From NCBI GenBank assembly GCA_018343915.1, contig JABRWF010000008.1, positions 3,410,001-3,474,000 of the forward strand: a stretch of 64,000 bases of DNA, in the 5' to 3' direction. The position numbers and the translations under genes were made by a program. Each line of letters starts with the position of its first letter. Position 1 is the first letter of the stretch. The notes below the pieces were generated by a model that saw only the letters and a list, made by a program, of their open reading frames with translations, had not been told where the DNA came from and did no database searches. Below, one piece after another: positions 34,294 through 46,151 of this stretch. This stretch comes from Agroathelia rolfsii (taxonomy: Eukaryota; Basidiomycota; Agaricomycetes; Amylocorticiales; Amylocorticiaceae).

Positions 34294-35451
34294 GACACTG
34301 GAGACCCTAGATATAGTATTCATCGGTATCGCACTATATACTTATTCTGTCAAATACTTTGGTAAGATAGAAGAATTTACTGTTTTGTTATGGTAAGTCG
34401 CAATTCCCTCTTCAATGTCCCAGAGGAATAATGAACATTCTATAGGAGTCCCATGGTGAGAGAATACGTCTGTGACTGTTGCATCAGTTTTTTGATGAGA
34501 ATCTATCTTGCTTGCAGGCACAACGCTTCGTCTCTGTGAGCTATCTTATAGGGATTTTTCAAAGAATCCTGTAATATAAATGTGTGCTAATCTGTCAACA
34601 AAGTCTTCTTTATGTGCTATCACCCAGTGGTAAGGCCAAGACATGGTCATGCTTGATGCTATCTAGACTAACGCATTAGTTCCTCTCAGTTTCTTTGCCG
34701 TACGCATTTATCACCGTAAGTCCTCAAACCATTTATCTCTTTTCTGAAAAAAAAAAAAAACAGGGTAACTTTTTCCATCATAGTTAATGGGCGTCGCCTC
34801 AGCATGCCGATCCTCATTGTAATTTATTTTCTTATTCTCCATACTATGGTCTACGCTAACGAGCAATTTGATAGGCAATAACATCCTTAATGAACATAGG
34901 TGGGTATTATCAGAAGTACGAATTCTCAGCGCTTATTTAATATGCAATGATAGGTATTATGATAGGTATGTTTAAAGCAATCAGATTACCAAGGATTGAG
35001 CATGAGTTATTATTCAAGGCATAGCAATCAAATGGTAAGAATTAGAGGGTCTACTTTACTTGGATCGCCAACTAATGGTGTCATTATGAAAGTTCTTCCA
35101 TGCCGACGCCTTTCACCCACGAACAAGCCGCCATGCTTAATGTGCGTTATCAAGTATATCAATTTAAATTTTTGCGGAGTAAAGAAGTTGGTCACGTACA
35201 GCACCTTTCAAGCCTTAGGACACTCATATCACTATCTTGTGACGTCATGATTACAATATGTACGATCTATCATCTTCTAAAGAGTCGAACACGGCTCATC
35301 GGGTAAGTTCACTTTTCTCCTAGTTCTTTTAGAATGATTTATATCTTCACAGTTTGACCATTTTTACTCCAGTGTAGATCAGGTAATTTATAGGCTGATC
35401 AGATACATTTTGAGCACTGGTAATATTTATTCAACACATAATCATTAGCCG
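34294..35451 (+). pseudogene. Decayed DUF6534-like integral membrane protein gene
   Basis: Fragments in the correct order match the DUF6534 membrane family common in mushroom-forming fungi: TLETLDIVFIGIALYTYSVK (34294-34361, followed by a GT donor), LQAQRFVSVSYLIGI (about 34,510-34,560), FFAVRIYH (34690-34715), LSMPILIVIYFLILHTMVYA (from 34784), ISLSCDVMITICTIYHLLKS followed by RTRLIG (to 35302), and VDQVIYRLIRYILSTGNIYS (from 35353, stop at 35449). Frames no longer carry across all junctions, the N-terminal helices are not clear and the usual C-terminal LYTNSLLATLN-type segment is missing. I read this as a dying seven-helix membrane protein gene. An active gene with introns I mis-set is the alternative. 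Confidence 0.5.
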
Positions 35452-36208
35452 TTGATTCAAATTGACAGATTTAGCATCTAGGTCTTTTGACAACGTACGG
35501 GATTTTTTTCTTACTCGCGTCCTTGTGCTTATTAAAAATTGTAAAAGAATTTTTGCTTTGATAACCTGTATTGTTGTAAGTGTGCCGAAGTGAAAATCCC
35601 TTGAGATGCTGAAGGAAACCTACGATTTCTCAGTATCTTGTACAGCAAGAAGTCTTTACTTATGCCCCTTACGATTTTATACTGACTCGACGTATGTTTC
35701 CTCTCGATTTTACTCATGTTAAATCTTAAAAGAAATCACACAGTATATGTATGTTCTCTGCTATCGATGTAAGTTCCTTAAGAAATTTCTATTGTATCCT
35801 GTTAATTACAATTTGCTAGACTCAACTCCCGAGCAACAGTGCAAAAAGATTTTGCTCGAGCCGGCCATGGAACAAGAACAGGAAACGACATCTTCACCTC
35901 CATTGCCTTTGATTTACCTTAGGGGAAGGATAATCGATGATCACGCAGGGTTTTAGTGCACCTTGTCGAAGCAATAATGGGATGTCTTCGTTCATATTAT
36001 TGGGGCTGTTATGATTATATCCCCTCTATTCTTATTGTCCAACTTGTAGTTTTGATATCCGATTTACTGTGTCATCTTGGATCAGAAAGAACCAAACAAA
36101 ATGAATATATGCGCCGACAAAAACAGCTGATTACCAAATTGTGCCATAAAGAATAAGGGGTTATGAAGAAATTATGGTGCATCGTTGTATGCGCATCTAC
36201 AATTAGGT
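35452..36208. other. Intergenic, 3' flank of DUF6593-like copy F
   Basis: AT-rich DNA without a supported gene. The end of the membrane protein gene may once have reached into this region, but I cannot find its conserved C-terminal segment. Confidence 0.4.
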
Positions 36209-36856
36209 TCATCCATAAGTTATTGCAGTTGCAATGGCATTCAATACATTATTCGCGCGTGATTGTCTCTTAGCTTTTTGCAATCCCACAAAATAGACAA
36301 ACGATACAACGATTTCATCGATGATAGAAGTACCATCCACTTCAATTTGAAGAACATCTTTATGAGATCCCGCCTTCGAAATGAATGCAGCAACTAGTCG
36401 TTCTGACGTGCCGTCCCTGAGCTGGTGTAAGATCGAATCATAAGCCTCATGTGAACGTATCTAAACATCGATCGGGAGTCGCTGGCACTCACCACTACAT
36501 TTTCCCCTTCTGTTTTCCATTTGTACAGATTATTGGAAATATAAAATGCCTTTGAAATGTCAATTGAAGCATCTGGTTAATAGTTTTAAATTGTGAAAAA
36601 ATCAATGGTTTAACTGAGCAAAGATTCTATGGTTGCCTATTGCGAGTGGTTGACCATGACACATTACATTTCCATTTTTTTGACTGCCCTGTTCGATATA
36701 CCCGATTTCGGTATTATAATTACCTTCTATCTTAGATATGGTTGTAGGCGGCCGAAATAGATCGTAATCGGTTGAAATGCTGTACACAGCCTTGTTGTTA
36801 TCCCCCGTAAGAAGACGGGTTTGAAGAATATTAGAAGACTCAAGAACAAGATCCAT
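36209..36856 (-). pseudogene. DUF6593-like copy F, splice acceptor of intron 1 lost
   Basis: Three exons are open: exon 1 (36615-36856, MDLVLESSNILQTRLLTGDN, then TEIGYIEQGSQ), exon 2 (ends 36493, NNLYKWKTEGENVV) and exon 3 (36209-36421, LRDGTSERLVAAFISK, then VDGTSIIDEIVVSFVYF and a TGA). Intron 2 is clean (GTGAGT to CAG). By homology exon 2 should begin just before the codons for SKAF, but the bases there read CAT instead of AG. The only nearby acceptor (CCAG, 17 nt earlier) leads to an in-frame TGA. So the copy has lost an acceptor while its frames are otherwise intact. It lies 15 kb from the main family cluster. Confidence 0.6.
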
Positions 36857-37289
36857 GATGCTAGTCCCGGCGGAGGGTAAGTTGTGAGATGCGGGATAGA
36901 CAACAGCAAGGGTCCATTATTCAATATTACTGGTACCGCTTTATACGTGCCGGTGGGTGACCGCCGAGGGGCCTGAACTTGCCTAATAGAATGATGGAGA
37001 ACCGGATGGCATCAATGCTAGGATGCATGGTGCTATGATGATATTCCAGCTGAAGTTTGAGCGACGGATGGGCAGCCAACCCAGAGTTAGACAAGTTTAA
37101 GTCACCGAAGTTATCCAAAGTAAGTCAGCCAAAGACATGTGGTACATGTCGTGTCGCGGTTCTGGTGCCGCCAGGTACAGTAGTTCTTGGCGTCGGTATT
37201 CTGATGAACTGTAAGTCCCTAGAGATTATGCATTGCCCGTATTGATTTGGTTAGTAGGAGCGGGGCACCAATGAATTTGGATTCATGCA
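36857..37289. other. Spacer between copy F and inverted-repeat element
   Basis: No supported gene. The left half is the promoter side of copy F. Confidence 0.4.
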
Positions 37290-37951
37290 TTACTGCTTAT
37301 TGAGAATCGATAGACGCTTGCACAAATGTTTTGATATCCACATCCGGTTTCCTCTTTTAAAAGCAGCTTCCTCTTTCGAAGACCAGGTGGTGTCACTTTG
37401 GTGGGGCCAGCTGGACTTGGCCTATATTGTTCACATTGCTTAGCGGTGCTGGCGGCGTAAGTGCTTGTGTACTCATGCCTAAGTTTTAGTTCTCCCTCTT
37501 GAGTCTTGTTATATCCTTGCAGCTCAAGCTACACAGTTATATTTGTATACACCTCTCAATATTGATGCCATCCGTTTTGAATCTTTGATGCATAAGGACT
37601 CGGAGAAGTGCTCTCTGTTTAGAACCCTAGATGTGATATAATGGCAGGGCAGCAGTAATAGTGCAAAGTAATAAATTCTAACTGAGAAATATATGCTAAA
37701 ATCATCTTCACTAGCAGGCCGTTGTACAGCAAAACCAGAGAAAATAGGGCATTGCGGTCTAAGGAGCAGCGTTCTCTTAGCTGCGTTGGCACTGTCAGGG
37801 GATAGGTGGCGTCAGTGATACAGCCAAGTTTAGGACCCACCAAAGTGGCATCACCTGGTTTCCGAAAGAGGAAGCTGCTTCTAAAAGAGGAAACCGGATG
37901 TGGATATCAAAACATTTGTGCAAGCGTCTATCGATTCTCAATCAGCAGTAA
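37290..37951. mobile_element. Non-autonomous inverted-repeat element, about 116 bp TIRs
   Basis: The ends 37290-37405 and 37836-37951 are inverted repeats of 116 bp with only a handful of differences; both read TTACTGCTKATTGAGAATCG inward. The 430 bp between them has no coding content. The flanks share TGCAT (left TCATGCAT, right AGTTGCAT), which may be a worn 8-9 bp target duplication. Long TIRs with an 8-9 bp duplication suggest a MITE of the Mutator-like or hAT type; the superfamily is uncertain. Confidence 0.75.
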
Positions 37952-39049
37952 GTTGCATCAGGGCACATGACTTCATGCTGATAGCATAAGGAAAAAAATC
38001 ATCTGCAAACATTTAGGGCTGAAATCAGGCCCCACAGAATATGACACTATCGTATACTTGAGCATCAAATGGAAGACATCTCTGACATCACTGTTGGCAC
38101 TCGATATACGTCATGGTATGGGATGCCCGGAGAAAAGCCATAACCCTGTCCCCTACAATCCGGATAAGCACAGGTATGAACCTACCTCTTGCACGTTATA
38201 GTTAAAAGTAGCCCTCGGAAAAGATATTATACGAGAATAAGAGGAGATGCTAAGGACGAGGAGCTCATGAAAAGGGACTTACCATCGGCGCCAGCTTTTG
38301 TTGATGCATTGAAAATTACAAGGGATCGTGATGATAGTATAACACATGTAATTATCTGCATGAGTGCCACGATTCAAACTATATCAAAACGTTCAAGTGT
38401 CAGCGTATTTAGAGACGCAAGGAAGCGGAGAAAAATAGGCCCGTAGCAAATGCCGACAATACAGATCATGCTAGGCTTCAAATTGAACGTAGCATAGATA
38501 AAAAAAGATTAAACAGATGGCCCATATGTATAGTCAAAGGCATTTCAAGTTGTATCGAGATCATGACATGAGCATACATGCCAGTGAACGCCCAAGACGA
38601 GCAAAAGGCCCCTGACATTGCGCGACCACGTGCTAGTCGGAGTGGTATAGCTCGCAACTGCTAGGCTGTTTCAGGCTCATTGACATTCGGCAAGGTAGCA
38701 ATATAAAACCTCTCAAAAACGACCAATCCCTTGTCTTACTCCCTGTCTCCAATATATCTCTACACTTTTACTCTGTGGTTTCGTGGTCTATTCGCTCACT
38801 GTGCTAGTCCTGAACTACGCAGAAATATGGGTCGAAGGCAATGATATTTTGTCAAGGGAACATGCTTATATCAGTCAGACCATTCGCATTTTGAAGCCTG
38901 GTGTAATCATTGTATTAATCACGAAGCTGGATTGATTCTACAACGTCCGCAGCGGTCCGTCTGTCAGTTGACTTATGAGAAAGCTACCATGTCCTGACTT
39001 CGTGTAACTCGATACACCTAGCAAGCAGAATCATGGCGACGATGAGTTG
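37952..39049. other. Spacer before the hAT gene
   Basis: No supported gene. The last 450 bp probably belong to the 5' non-coding part of the hAT element, but I could not find its terminal repeats. Confidence 0.35.
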
Positions 39050-41091
39050 ATGGATGGAATTGATGCGCGGGATAATAATCTATCAGAGCAGCAAAGTATC
39101 GATCAAATAAAGGCCACATGTACGTTTCACATCACATAGATTTACTGGCTTGCGATTTTATGCTAACATCCGAGTCTAGTGTGTGTGAAGACTAAGGCTA
39201 TGTGCGGCAAAGTCGACATCATGCTAAACCACCTACGAGAGTGCTACCATGCATCACCCAACAGAAGAATTTGGGCTCAGCAAGCGTATGAAAATCGAAA
39301 GCTGTATAATAGTCAGCAGAGTCAGCAGAGTCAGCAGAGTCAGTATCAGGCCAGGGTATCGTCAGCATCGCAGCGGTGCGCTTCACTATCTTTCAGATTA
39401 TTTCTTGATTACCATTGAGCAAAGAATAACATATCCATTTAGTTCAAGCTCAATACATGGAAATGAGGTCTCTGCTACGATAGGAATGCCAGAGACGCAT
39501 CATATAGGCTCTAACCTGGAGGCACAAGTGCCTCCCACTACATCGGCCTCGAGCTCCAGTCATCTTGGACCAACCACAGTAGATGACTGCTTGCCGGAGT
39601 GGGCACAAAACGAGTTTCAAGCTGATATATGCCGATTCTTTTTAGTTGCGAATATTGACTGGAGGGCCATCGATATTCTTTTCGTTGGTCATTTCTTCTC
39701 CAAGTATGTGCCTGGGACCAATCTTCCTACCTGGAAGGAATTATCTGTATACATTCTGGACCAAGAAGCGGATCGAGTTGTTCACAAACATCTTACGCCT
39801 CTTGAAATCGCTACGACCCTAGTTCAGGATGATGCTACGCAACTCGATACCATCTTTCTTACGATTGCCTATCTTTACCGATTCTTTCACCCGGGCATCC
39901 CCTACCATTGCGAAAGTAACAGCAATTCTGATATATCTGGGCTTGATATTGATTTCTGTTGAACGATCCTGGCAAGTCTTGAAAAGCGTTGGGGAAAACA
40001 AGATCAAGGAATTTTTATCCTTGCAGTTGTTTTCAATCCACATATTCGCGTTTCCCTCTTTCCGAATGATAGTTCTTTTCGCCAGCCTAGTACTATCCAA
40101 CAACTTGCCACTTCTGCATTCCGTCGCTTTTTCTCTACCGAACCAGATCATGAATTCATGATTGCCATCACACGATATCTCAACCGCACTAGACCATGGA
40201 CAGACGAGCTGATGGGATTGAAATGGCAAAAAATTAGCGTAAAAGTAAGTTATTTTTCAATACGGTCATCAACTCAATACACTCATCTGATAATTCTCAG
40301 AACTCCTTTGTTAACTTGGTGGATATCTGGCGAGATCACATACCTCTCCAGGACTCTGATACATCCGAGTCTAATCATAGTCTCCTGGAGCCTCAACTAG
40401 ACGGTCCTACTGGCTTAGCCAATCTTGTCCTTCGCGTTTCAAGTATTGTTCTAAACACAGTATCAGCTGAGCAAATCTTGAACACGTTCAAGGCTATTCA
40501 CAGTGCCGTCCGAAATCGCCTGTCACATGAAGATACTCGAAAGGAGGCATTAATTCGTGCTGATGTCTTGCGTGCGTATCCTTTGCACTTGCGAGGCAGG
40601 AAACGGAAATTTGGAGACATAGATCGATCACAAGAACTTACTGCTGGCGATAACATTGATACTAATAATAGTATAGAGTCGAGTTTGAACCATGGTACAG
40701 CTCAGGTTTCCAATGCTGGATTAGCAAGTGTTGTCTCAGTCCAATCAACAAGTGGAATTCTCTGGTCCGATGGTGTCTTGCAGGAGCTTATTTATGCTGA
40801 CGATATGGGTGAGAACGAAGGGAACATTTCAGATAGCGTACTAAACAGTAAGTTGTTTTTTTTACTGTATCCGGATTACTGTTGTCGATGCCAGCGCTAA
40901 CATCCGTTTGTGAACTTGAAGCTACTAACTCTGCAAATGATACTACTACTGATATCGTATTGGCGGCCCCAACCCAGTCATTAATCACGCCTCACCTTAT
41001 CATACTCCTGTTGGAATGGCAATCCATTGCTATGGAGGATGGGAGTGATGGAGTCACAGTCACGCTACACGTGACCAGGTCTTTAGAGTAG
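39050..41091 (+). mobile_element. hAT-family transposase gene, catalytic core deleted
   Basis: Several frames joined by canonical introns show both ends of a fungal hAT transposase. The N-terminal part has a BED-finger-like segment (CVKTKAMCGKVDIMLNHLRE, then a 9 bp CAGCAGAGT repeat) and then WAQNEFQADICRFFLVANID, FFSKYVPGTNLPTWKELSV and ILDQEADRVV. The next residues (HKHLTPLEIATTLVQDDATQ) normally lie far downstream, so the DDE catalytic region is missing across a junction near 39780. Then come ASLEKRWGKQDQGIFILAVV, NPHIRVSLF and the C-terminal dimerisation segment SAEQILNTFKAIHSAVRNRL. A TGA at 39960 sits in frame just before TILASLEKRW. The gene ends with a TAG at 41089. It cannot cut DNA; similarity to a second remnant continues to about 41222. 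Confidence 0.78.
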
Positions 41092-41222
41092 CCGCGCTTT
41101 TGAGTATGTATCTTATTCGTTTGTCCGCGTACCGCGTCCATGTACAACGACAAGCGTTTGCCTTCAATGGCATTATTTTAGCTATTTGCTTTTATCTTGA
41201 CTGGCTGGCTCGCTTGACAAAA

Positions 41223-42187
41223 TAACAACTCCCTGGTCTTCTTGAGAAGGAGGTGTTTAGTCTTAGTAATATCATTCCTCTGACATCATCACCTTCGAAG
41301 GCAGGTGAAATCCTTGAAGAATTTTGGGTGCTTGGGAAGGACCATTTAGGGAACAAAAATAATGCAGACAGAAACTCAGCCCAATATATTATTGTCTTAC
41401 GGTTCTGTAGTTGTAGTCATGATACATTTGTTTATTTGTTTTTGTTTCCCTTCCTTCACTCCAATAGACTTCGCTGCTTTCGCTCGACTATGGTGACCCC
41501 GACTGGTAATTCGAAGTTTCAAAGTTCTGGCCTGGTCCATTCAACATTGGGTGACCAATGGCTTTCAAATGAATTCAATCTCAGCTCAGCCACCAGCCAC
41601 AGCTTGCTGGCCCGGGACCGTGACGTTCGACAAGATCCAATTGCAAGTCATTTCAAGTTGAACGCCGTGGTCAGATATTCAAGTAATCTACCAAAAGCTT
41701 TTTAATATTTATCTTTGGAACTGCCAAACATCCCCTTGCTCTGTTATGTACTACTGTGCTCCAACTTGGTGCCTCCGTCTCACTCCGAGTCAATGATCTC
41801 GCTTTCTGTTGTCATCGTTCATATCCAACTAGACAGCGCTGCATTAGCAAAGGCAAATAATCCTGAATATGGGTGTGTGAAGGCTCACTCCAGCGCTCAC
41901 TGATGATCACAGCAAGCACTACTCGGATGCGTCTTTTGATTAGAGCACGTTGCTTAGCGCACTCGCTGCTAATCACATGACAACTTGTTATGATAAAGTG
42001 ACCAAGAATAAAATACTGCTAGGTACACAAAGTCGTACTCTACTGTTGACAAAAAGTAAGAGAGGGTCCATGTCCGTCGATCCGGTTGACTCGGGTCGTA
42101 AAGGAAAAGAAGGTAAAGAGAAAGACAATCGCGCATGTACAAAAAGGTAGGTAAATACTATGAAAGGGATTTTTTCAGATAAAAATT
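41223..42187. other. Spacer, 3' flank of secreted-protein gene
   Basis: No supported gene. Short open frames here have no recognisable motifs. The right end is the 3' flank of the minus-strand gene ending at 42188. Confidence 0.4.
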
Positions 42188-43841
42188 TCAAGGCATACCC
42201 CTACGGAAGCGACGGCCGGACCAGGCGTAGGTATTGCTCTGCTGCGATGAAGAGGAGGACTTGCCCCAGGAGTTCGTGCTATTCCACGCGTTAGCATTGC
42301 CCTGTGAGTTTGAGTTACCCCAGTTGCTCGACTGCTGTTGCGAGTGATTGTCGTCATTGCAAGTGCTGGAGCCGGATGTGTTGTTGTAGCTACTGCTGTT
42401 GTTGTAGCCATCGTTGCTATTGGACCCGTTGCTGTTGCTCCACTCGCTGGAGGTGCTCGACCCTGTGGTAGTGTTGGCCGCGCCGCTACCCGCTCCCGAA
42501 CCGCTGGTGCTACCGGCACCGTTGGAGCTGCCTGAGCCGTTGGTGTCGCTCGAGCCATTGGAAGTACTGGAGCCGCTGGTGTCTGTAGAGCTGCCAGAAC
42601 CAGCAGAGTTACTGGAACCGCTGGTGTCGGTCGAACTGTTGGAACCGCCCGAGCCAGTAGAGTTGTCGGAACCGCTGGAGGTCTCAGAACCGCCGGAGTT
42701 GCTGGAGTCGCTGGAGCTTCCGGAGCCACTGGTGTCGGTAGAGCTATTAGAAGTACCAGTGTTGCTGGAGCCACTAGTGTCGGTAGAGCCGCTGGTGTCG
42801 GTGGAATCACCCGAGCTACCAGAGCCGCCGGAGTTGCTCGAGCTACTGGTGTCGGTAGAGCCACCCGAGCTGTCGGATCCGCTAGCATTGCTCGAACCAC
42901 TGGTATCGGTAGAGCCGCCTTCGCTGCTAGAACCGCTATTGTCGCTGGAACCTCCTGCGTTGCTAGAACCGCCTTCGCTGCTGTTGTTGCTGGAGCCGCC
43001 TGTGCTGCCAGAGCTAGTGGATCCATTGATACAGCACGATTCAGAGTTGGACCATGATGTTCCACCACCGCAAGTGGGAGTCGTGGTGGGTACGGGAGAC
43101 GATGGAAGGCAGCATGATGACTCTGTTGAAAAAAGAAAAACATTCAGCGAATGGTAAGTCATGATGATATGTGATTGGATCTTACCGCTGCTCCAGAACC
43201 ATTTGTCGGAGGTCGGGCAGGACTTTCCAGATCTGTAGGTATGATAAGGCTCATGGTTAGACTGGATGCGAACTCGATGAAGCGTTGCTGACTACTCACG
43301 GGGCTGGGGTATTGCTAGTGGTGTCGGTCTGGATGCAGTAATTCTTGATGGCGTAGAAGAACTCGTTGGCGGAGCAGTCGCCCGCACTTGTGCCTACACT
43401 GACACCGACGCCAAGGCCAGGGCCGCCGAGGTTGACGCCGGCGCCGACTCCAGGAACGCCGACACCGACGCCAACAGTACCGTTGACGCCAACATTGCCG
43501 TCGACACCAACATTGCTGCCGCCGAGACCAACATTGCCGTTGACGCCAACATCGCCGTTAACGCCAACATTGGCATTGATGCCAGGATTACCGTTGACAC
43601 CGACGTCACCATTAACACCAACATTGGCGTTGACGTTGGCATTGACGCCAGCCACTCCAGTGATGAGGCCGTTGACTGCATTGCCGATCGTCTTGCCGAG
43701 GTCCTGGAGGCCTGCTTGTACCTGAGGGGTATTGAGAGCGTTGATAGCTTCGATGATGGGGAGGAACCACGCTGAAGCGGGATTGGGCGCAAGGGCGGTC
43801 GCCAGCAGGATACTGGCGCCAAGGCGTTTGAAATTGGTCAT
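42188..43841 (-). CDS. Secreted low-complexity protein with Gly-Val-Asn repeats and Ser/Gly-rich tail (507 aa)
   Basis: Three exons (43300-43841, 43186-43232, 42188-43122) join in frame to 507 residues. A signal peptide is clear (MTNFKRLGASILLATALAPN then PASA-W). Next come a helical part (TPQVQAGLQDLGKTIGNAVN) and a run of 6-residue repeats, mostly NVGVNG or DVGVNG, followed by Gly/Val-rich GVGVPGVGAGVNLGG. A Cys-rich middle has CSANEFFYAIKNYC, CPTSDKWFWSSESSCCLPSS and CGGGTSWSNSESCC; the CP..WFW..SCC-P pattern repeats in many mushroom secreted proteins. The C-terminal 300 residues are almost only Ser, Gly, Asn and Thr (GSTDTSGSS units), probably heavily O-glycosylated, ending WSGRRFRRGMP. 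A structural wall or surface role is inferred. The repeats are also imperfect minisatellites at DNA level. Confidence 0.82.
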
Positions 43842-46151
43842 GTTCGACAGATGAAGATGGGTATGAGGGATGAAAGAGATGCAGCAATGGGCGATTGCAA
43901 AGACTGGATGGATTCAAAAGAGTGAAGAGACAAGTACTACCGAGTCAATCGGTGGGTAAATGAGGAGCGAAAACTTGATGAGGATTGTCGCAGTCCACCT
44001 GGCGCATTTTATACGCATCGGGGGGGGAGGGACGTCTAGCCTTTGATGATCGTCGGAGACATCTGTCGCAGTAACAGAAAATTTGCCTGCCAGTGGGAAG
44101 CATACTGACACAGACCGATCGAGGAAGATAGAAATGAGATCTTGACTTGTCGTCAACCAGAGGGGATCCGATGACGAGTCCAAGAGAGTAACTAGGGATC
44201 ATAGGTCGCTTGTGATAATGGGCTACTTGTGTAGATGAACATTGATGGCGTTCTTTCCGACCGTACAGATAGCGACATGCATATCGATCCGTTATTCCCA
44301 TATCCAAGTTCAGCTAATATACGGAATGATCAGTAAGTTGACATTCCATTCCACAATAAGACTAGGAAATGGCTTGTTCTATGTAGGGAGCCTGTTGAAA
44401 TTAACCGAGCGATATTTTATGATCAATGTCTTCTTCGCATCTTTGGAGTTCTCGACTTGGTACCGCATGGTCAAGAGGAACTTTGATTCCACAAATGACA
44501 GCTGACATTATCAGGTGTCATTCGTGAATTTGTAATATCTAATATACTGTCGCCCGTATCCAGCGCTAGTTTGTGATCTGACTTGTCATTTTATCTCTTC
44601 TGTATGACAGGGAATCGGAGACAGCTGCATATGCCGCGATGAGCGCGATCGTCCAACCCGTTGTCGTCCAACACCATCTCTGACATATCCATGGCAAAGC
44701 GCTTTTAGTACTCTCGTGAGTGCATCGCCGTACATGCCAATGTGATTTATAATTATAACTTGGATTTTGAATGGTCAAGCTTTAAGTTGAACCCCTGCTA
44801 GTATTCAGATTTTCAAATCCAACTAAAAGCAGCCTGGGGCTCTGCCTTCACTGGCCTTCAACGGACCTCATTCTGCCGGACGTTACTAATAGGATGCCAG
44901 ACGCCAACTCGAAGATAGCATAGACAACTGGCTAATCGTCTTTCCAACCGCTTCCAATTGTCACCATGGCCACTGAAGATGTGTCTCCTTTTATGCTTGC
45001 GGGTGACATATTTGCTATGTCCCTCATTTCGGAATTTCTGTATACCGGGATACGAATGTCAGATCGCCGGATTCATGTGGCACCTAGTCTAGACTGACAT
45101 TTTGGCCTTGTGCTGCTGTGCATTGACAGATGGCAACGGTAATCTTCGACTCTCCAGGTATGATTGAAATTTATCAGAAGTACACGGCCCCCTACTGGTA
45201 AGAGAAAGTATACAACGTCCGTAGATGTGTTCACTTCAAGTTATCACGCTATTACTAAGATGTTTTGAAGACTAAAAAAACCATCAGAGCGAACCTGTTT
45301 TCTTAATGGAATGAGTCGCAGGAGCAATGGACGCCCAGGCTGGCGCTGACATGTAGTAATTGACGACTTGAAATCTCAAGCCCCTATCAATCAGGGGTCT
45401 ACCAATACTTTTCACAAAGCTAGGGCCCCAATGCCGTTGGCTCTGCCAGGAAGAAATATTTATTACTCGATGGAATTTATTTCGCTCGCTACGACGACGT
45501 CAGTCGGGTGCCAGTTATCTTCAGTCCTTCAATAATCTGCGGGACCGGTGACCGAGACTCTCGAAAGCTACTTATCATATGAGAAAAATTCACTTCCGAG
45601 CTTTTGGAAGCAACGTGGACCCAGACTCGAAGGCTTGAATAAGCACCAAGTATATGCTTGCCATGTGTGCGCTCTTTAGTAGCAACACCAATACTGCCAC
45701 TACTCTGATAAAATGATATATCCAGATCCGGTGCCATAGCAGGTATTACTAGCCCGCATGATGATTCCATTCTGCATTATTTGACGCCCGTGTGATATAC
45801 ACCAAAGCGAATGATTGATTCGAATCGCACGCATACTACAAGTACTAGCAAGTAATAGAGAATCTCGATAGAGCTTGCGCCAATCCTATGATCTTGGGAT
45901 CGCATTACAATATTCAGGCCCTTAAAATTCCTCAGGCCTAGCACTGAGGGGGAGATTGGGCGATAGAATCGTAAACCTGACTCCTTAGATCACCAACTTG
46001 AAACTAGAACGTACAACTCAAGCGTAATCAATTGCTCCAATAAACGTATAAAATGCTACAGTAAAACCGCAAGATAGATAACACAGAATAAAATTAAAGT
46101 CTCTCCCCTATAACCCTAGTAAAATTTAGTTGTCCAAAATAAATAAATTAG
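43842..46151. other. Long intergenic region
   Basis: The first 200 bp are the promoter side of the secreted-protein gene. At 44965 a short frame with good start context (MATEDVSPFMLAGDIFAMSL) resembles the beginning of a membrane protein but stops after about 40 residues; I do not call it. The rest shows nothing recognisable. The right end is the 3' flank of the DUF6699-like gene. Confidence 0.4.

Noticed and set aside
42188..42400. Possible antifreeze or silk-like function of the Ser/Gly protein
   Set aside because: Composition alone cannot support such a role; only a secreted structural role is suggested.
42175..43143. Minus-strand Ala/Thr/Pro-rich open frame overlapping the secreted protein gene
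   Set aside because: It is another frame of the same repeats; only the Ser/Gly/Asn frame joins the upstream signal-peptide exon through good introns and has the SCC motif.
42414..43157. Plus-strand open frame rich in Leu, Glu and Pro
   Set aside because: It is the antisense of the Ser/Gly repeat tail; repeats keep several frames open.
44965..45100. Short frame MATEDVSPFMLAGDIFAMSL with good start context
   Set aside because: It ends after about 40 codons and I find no following exon that would extend a membrane protein, so it is not called as a gene.
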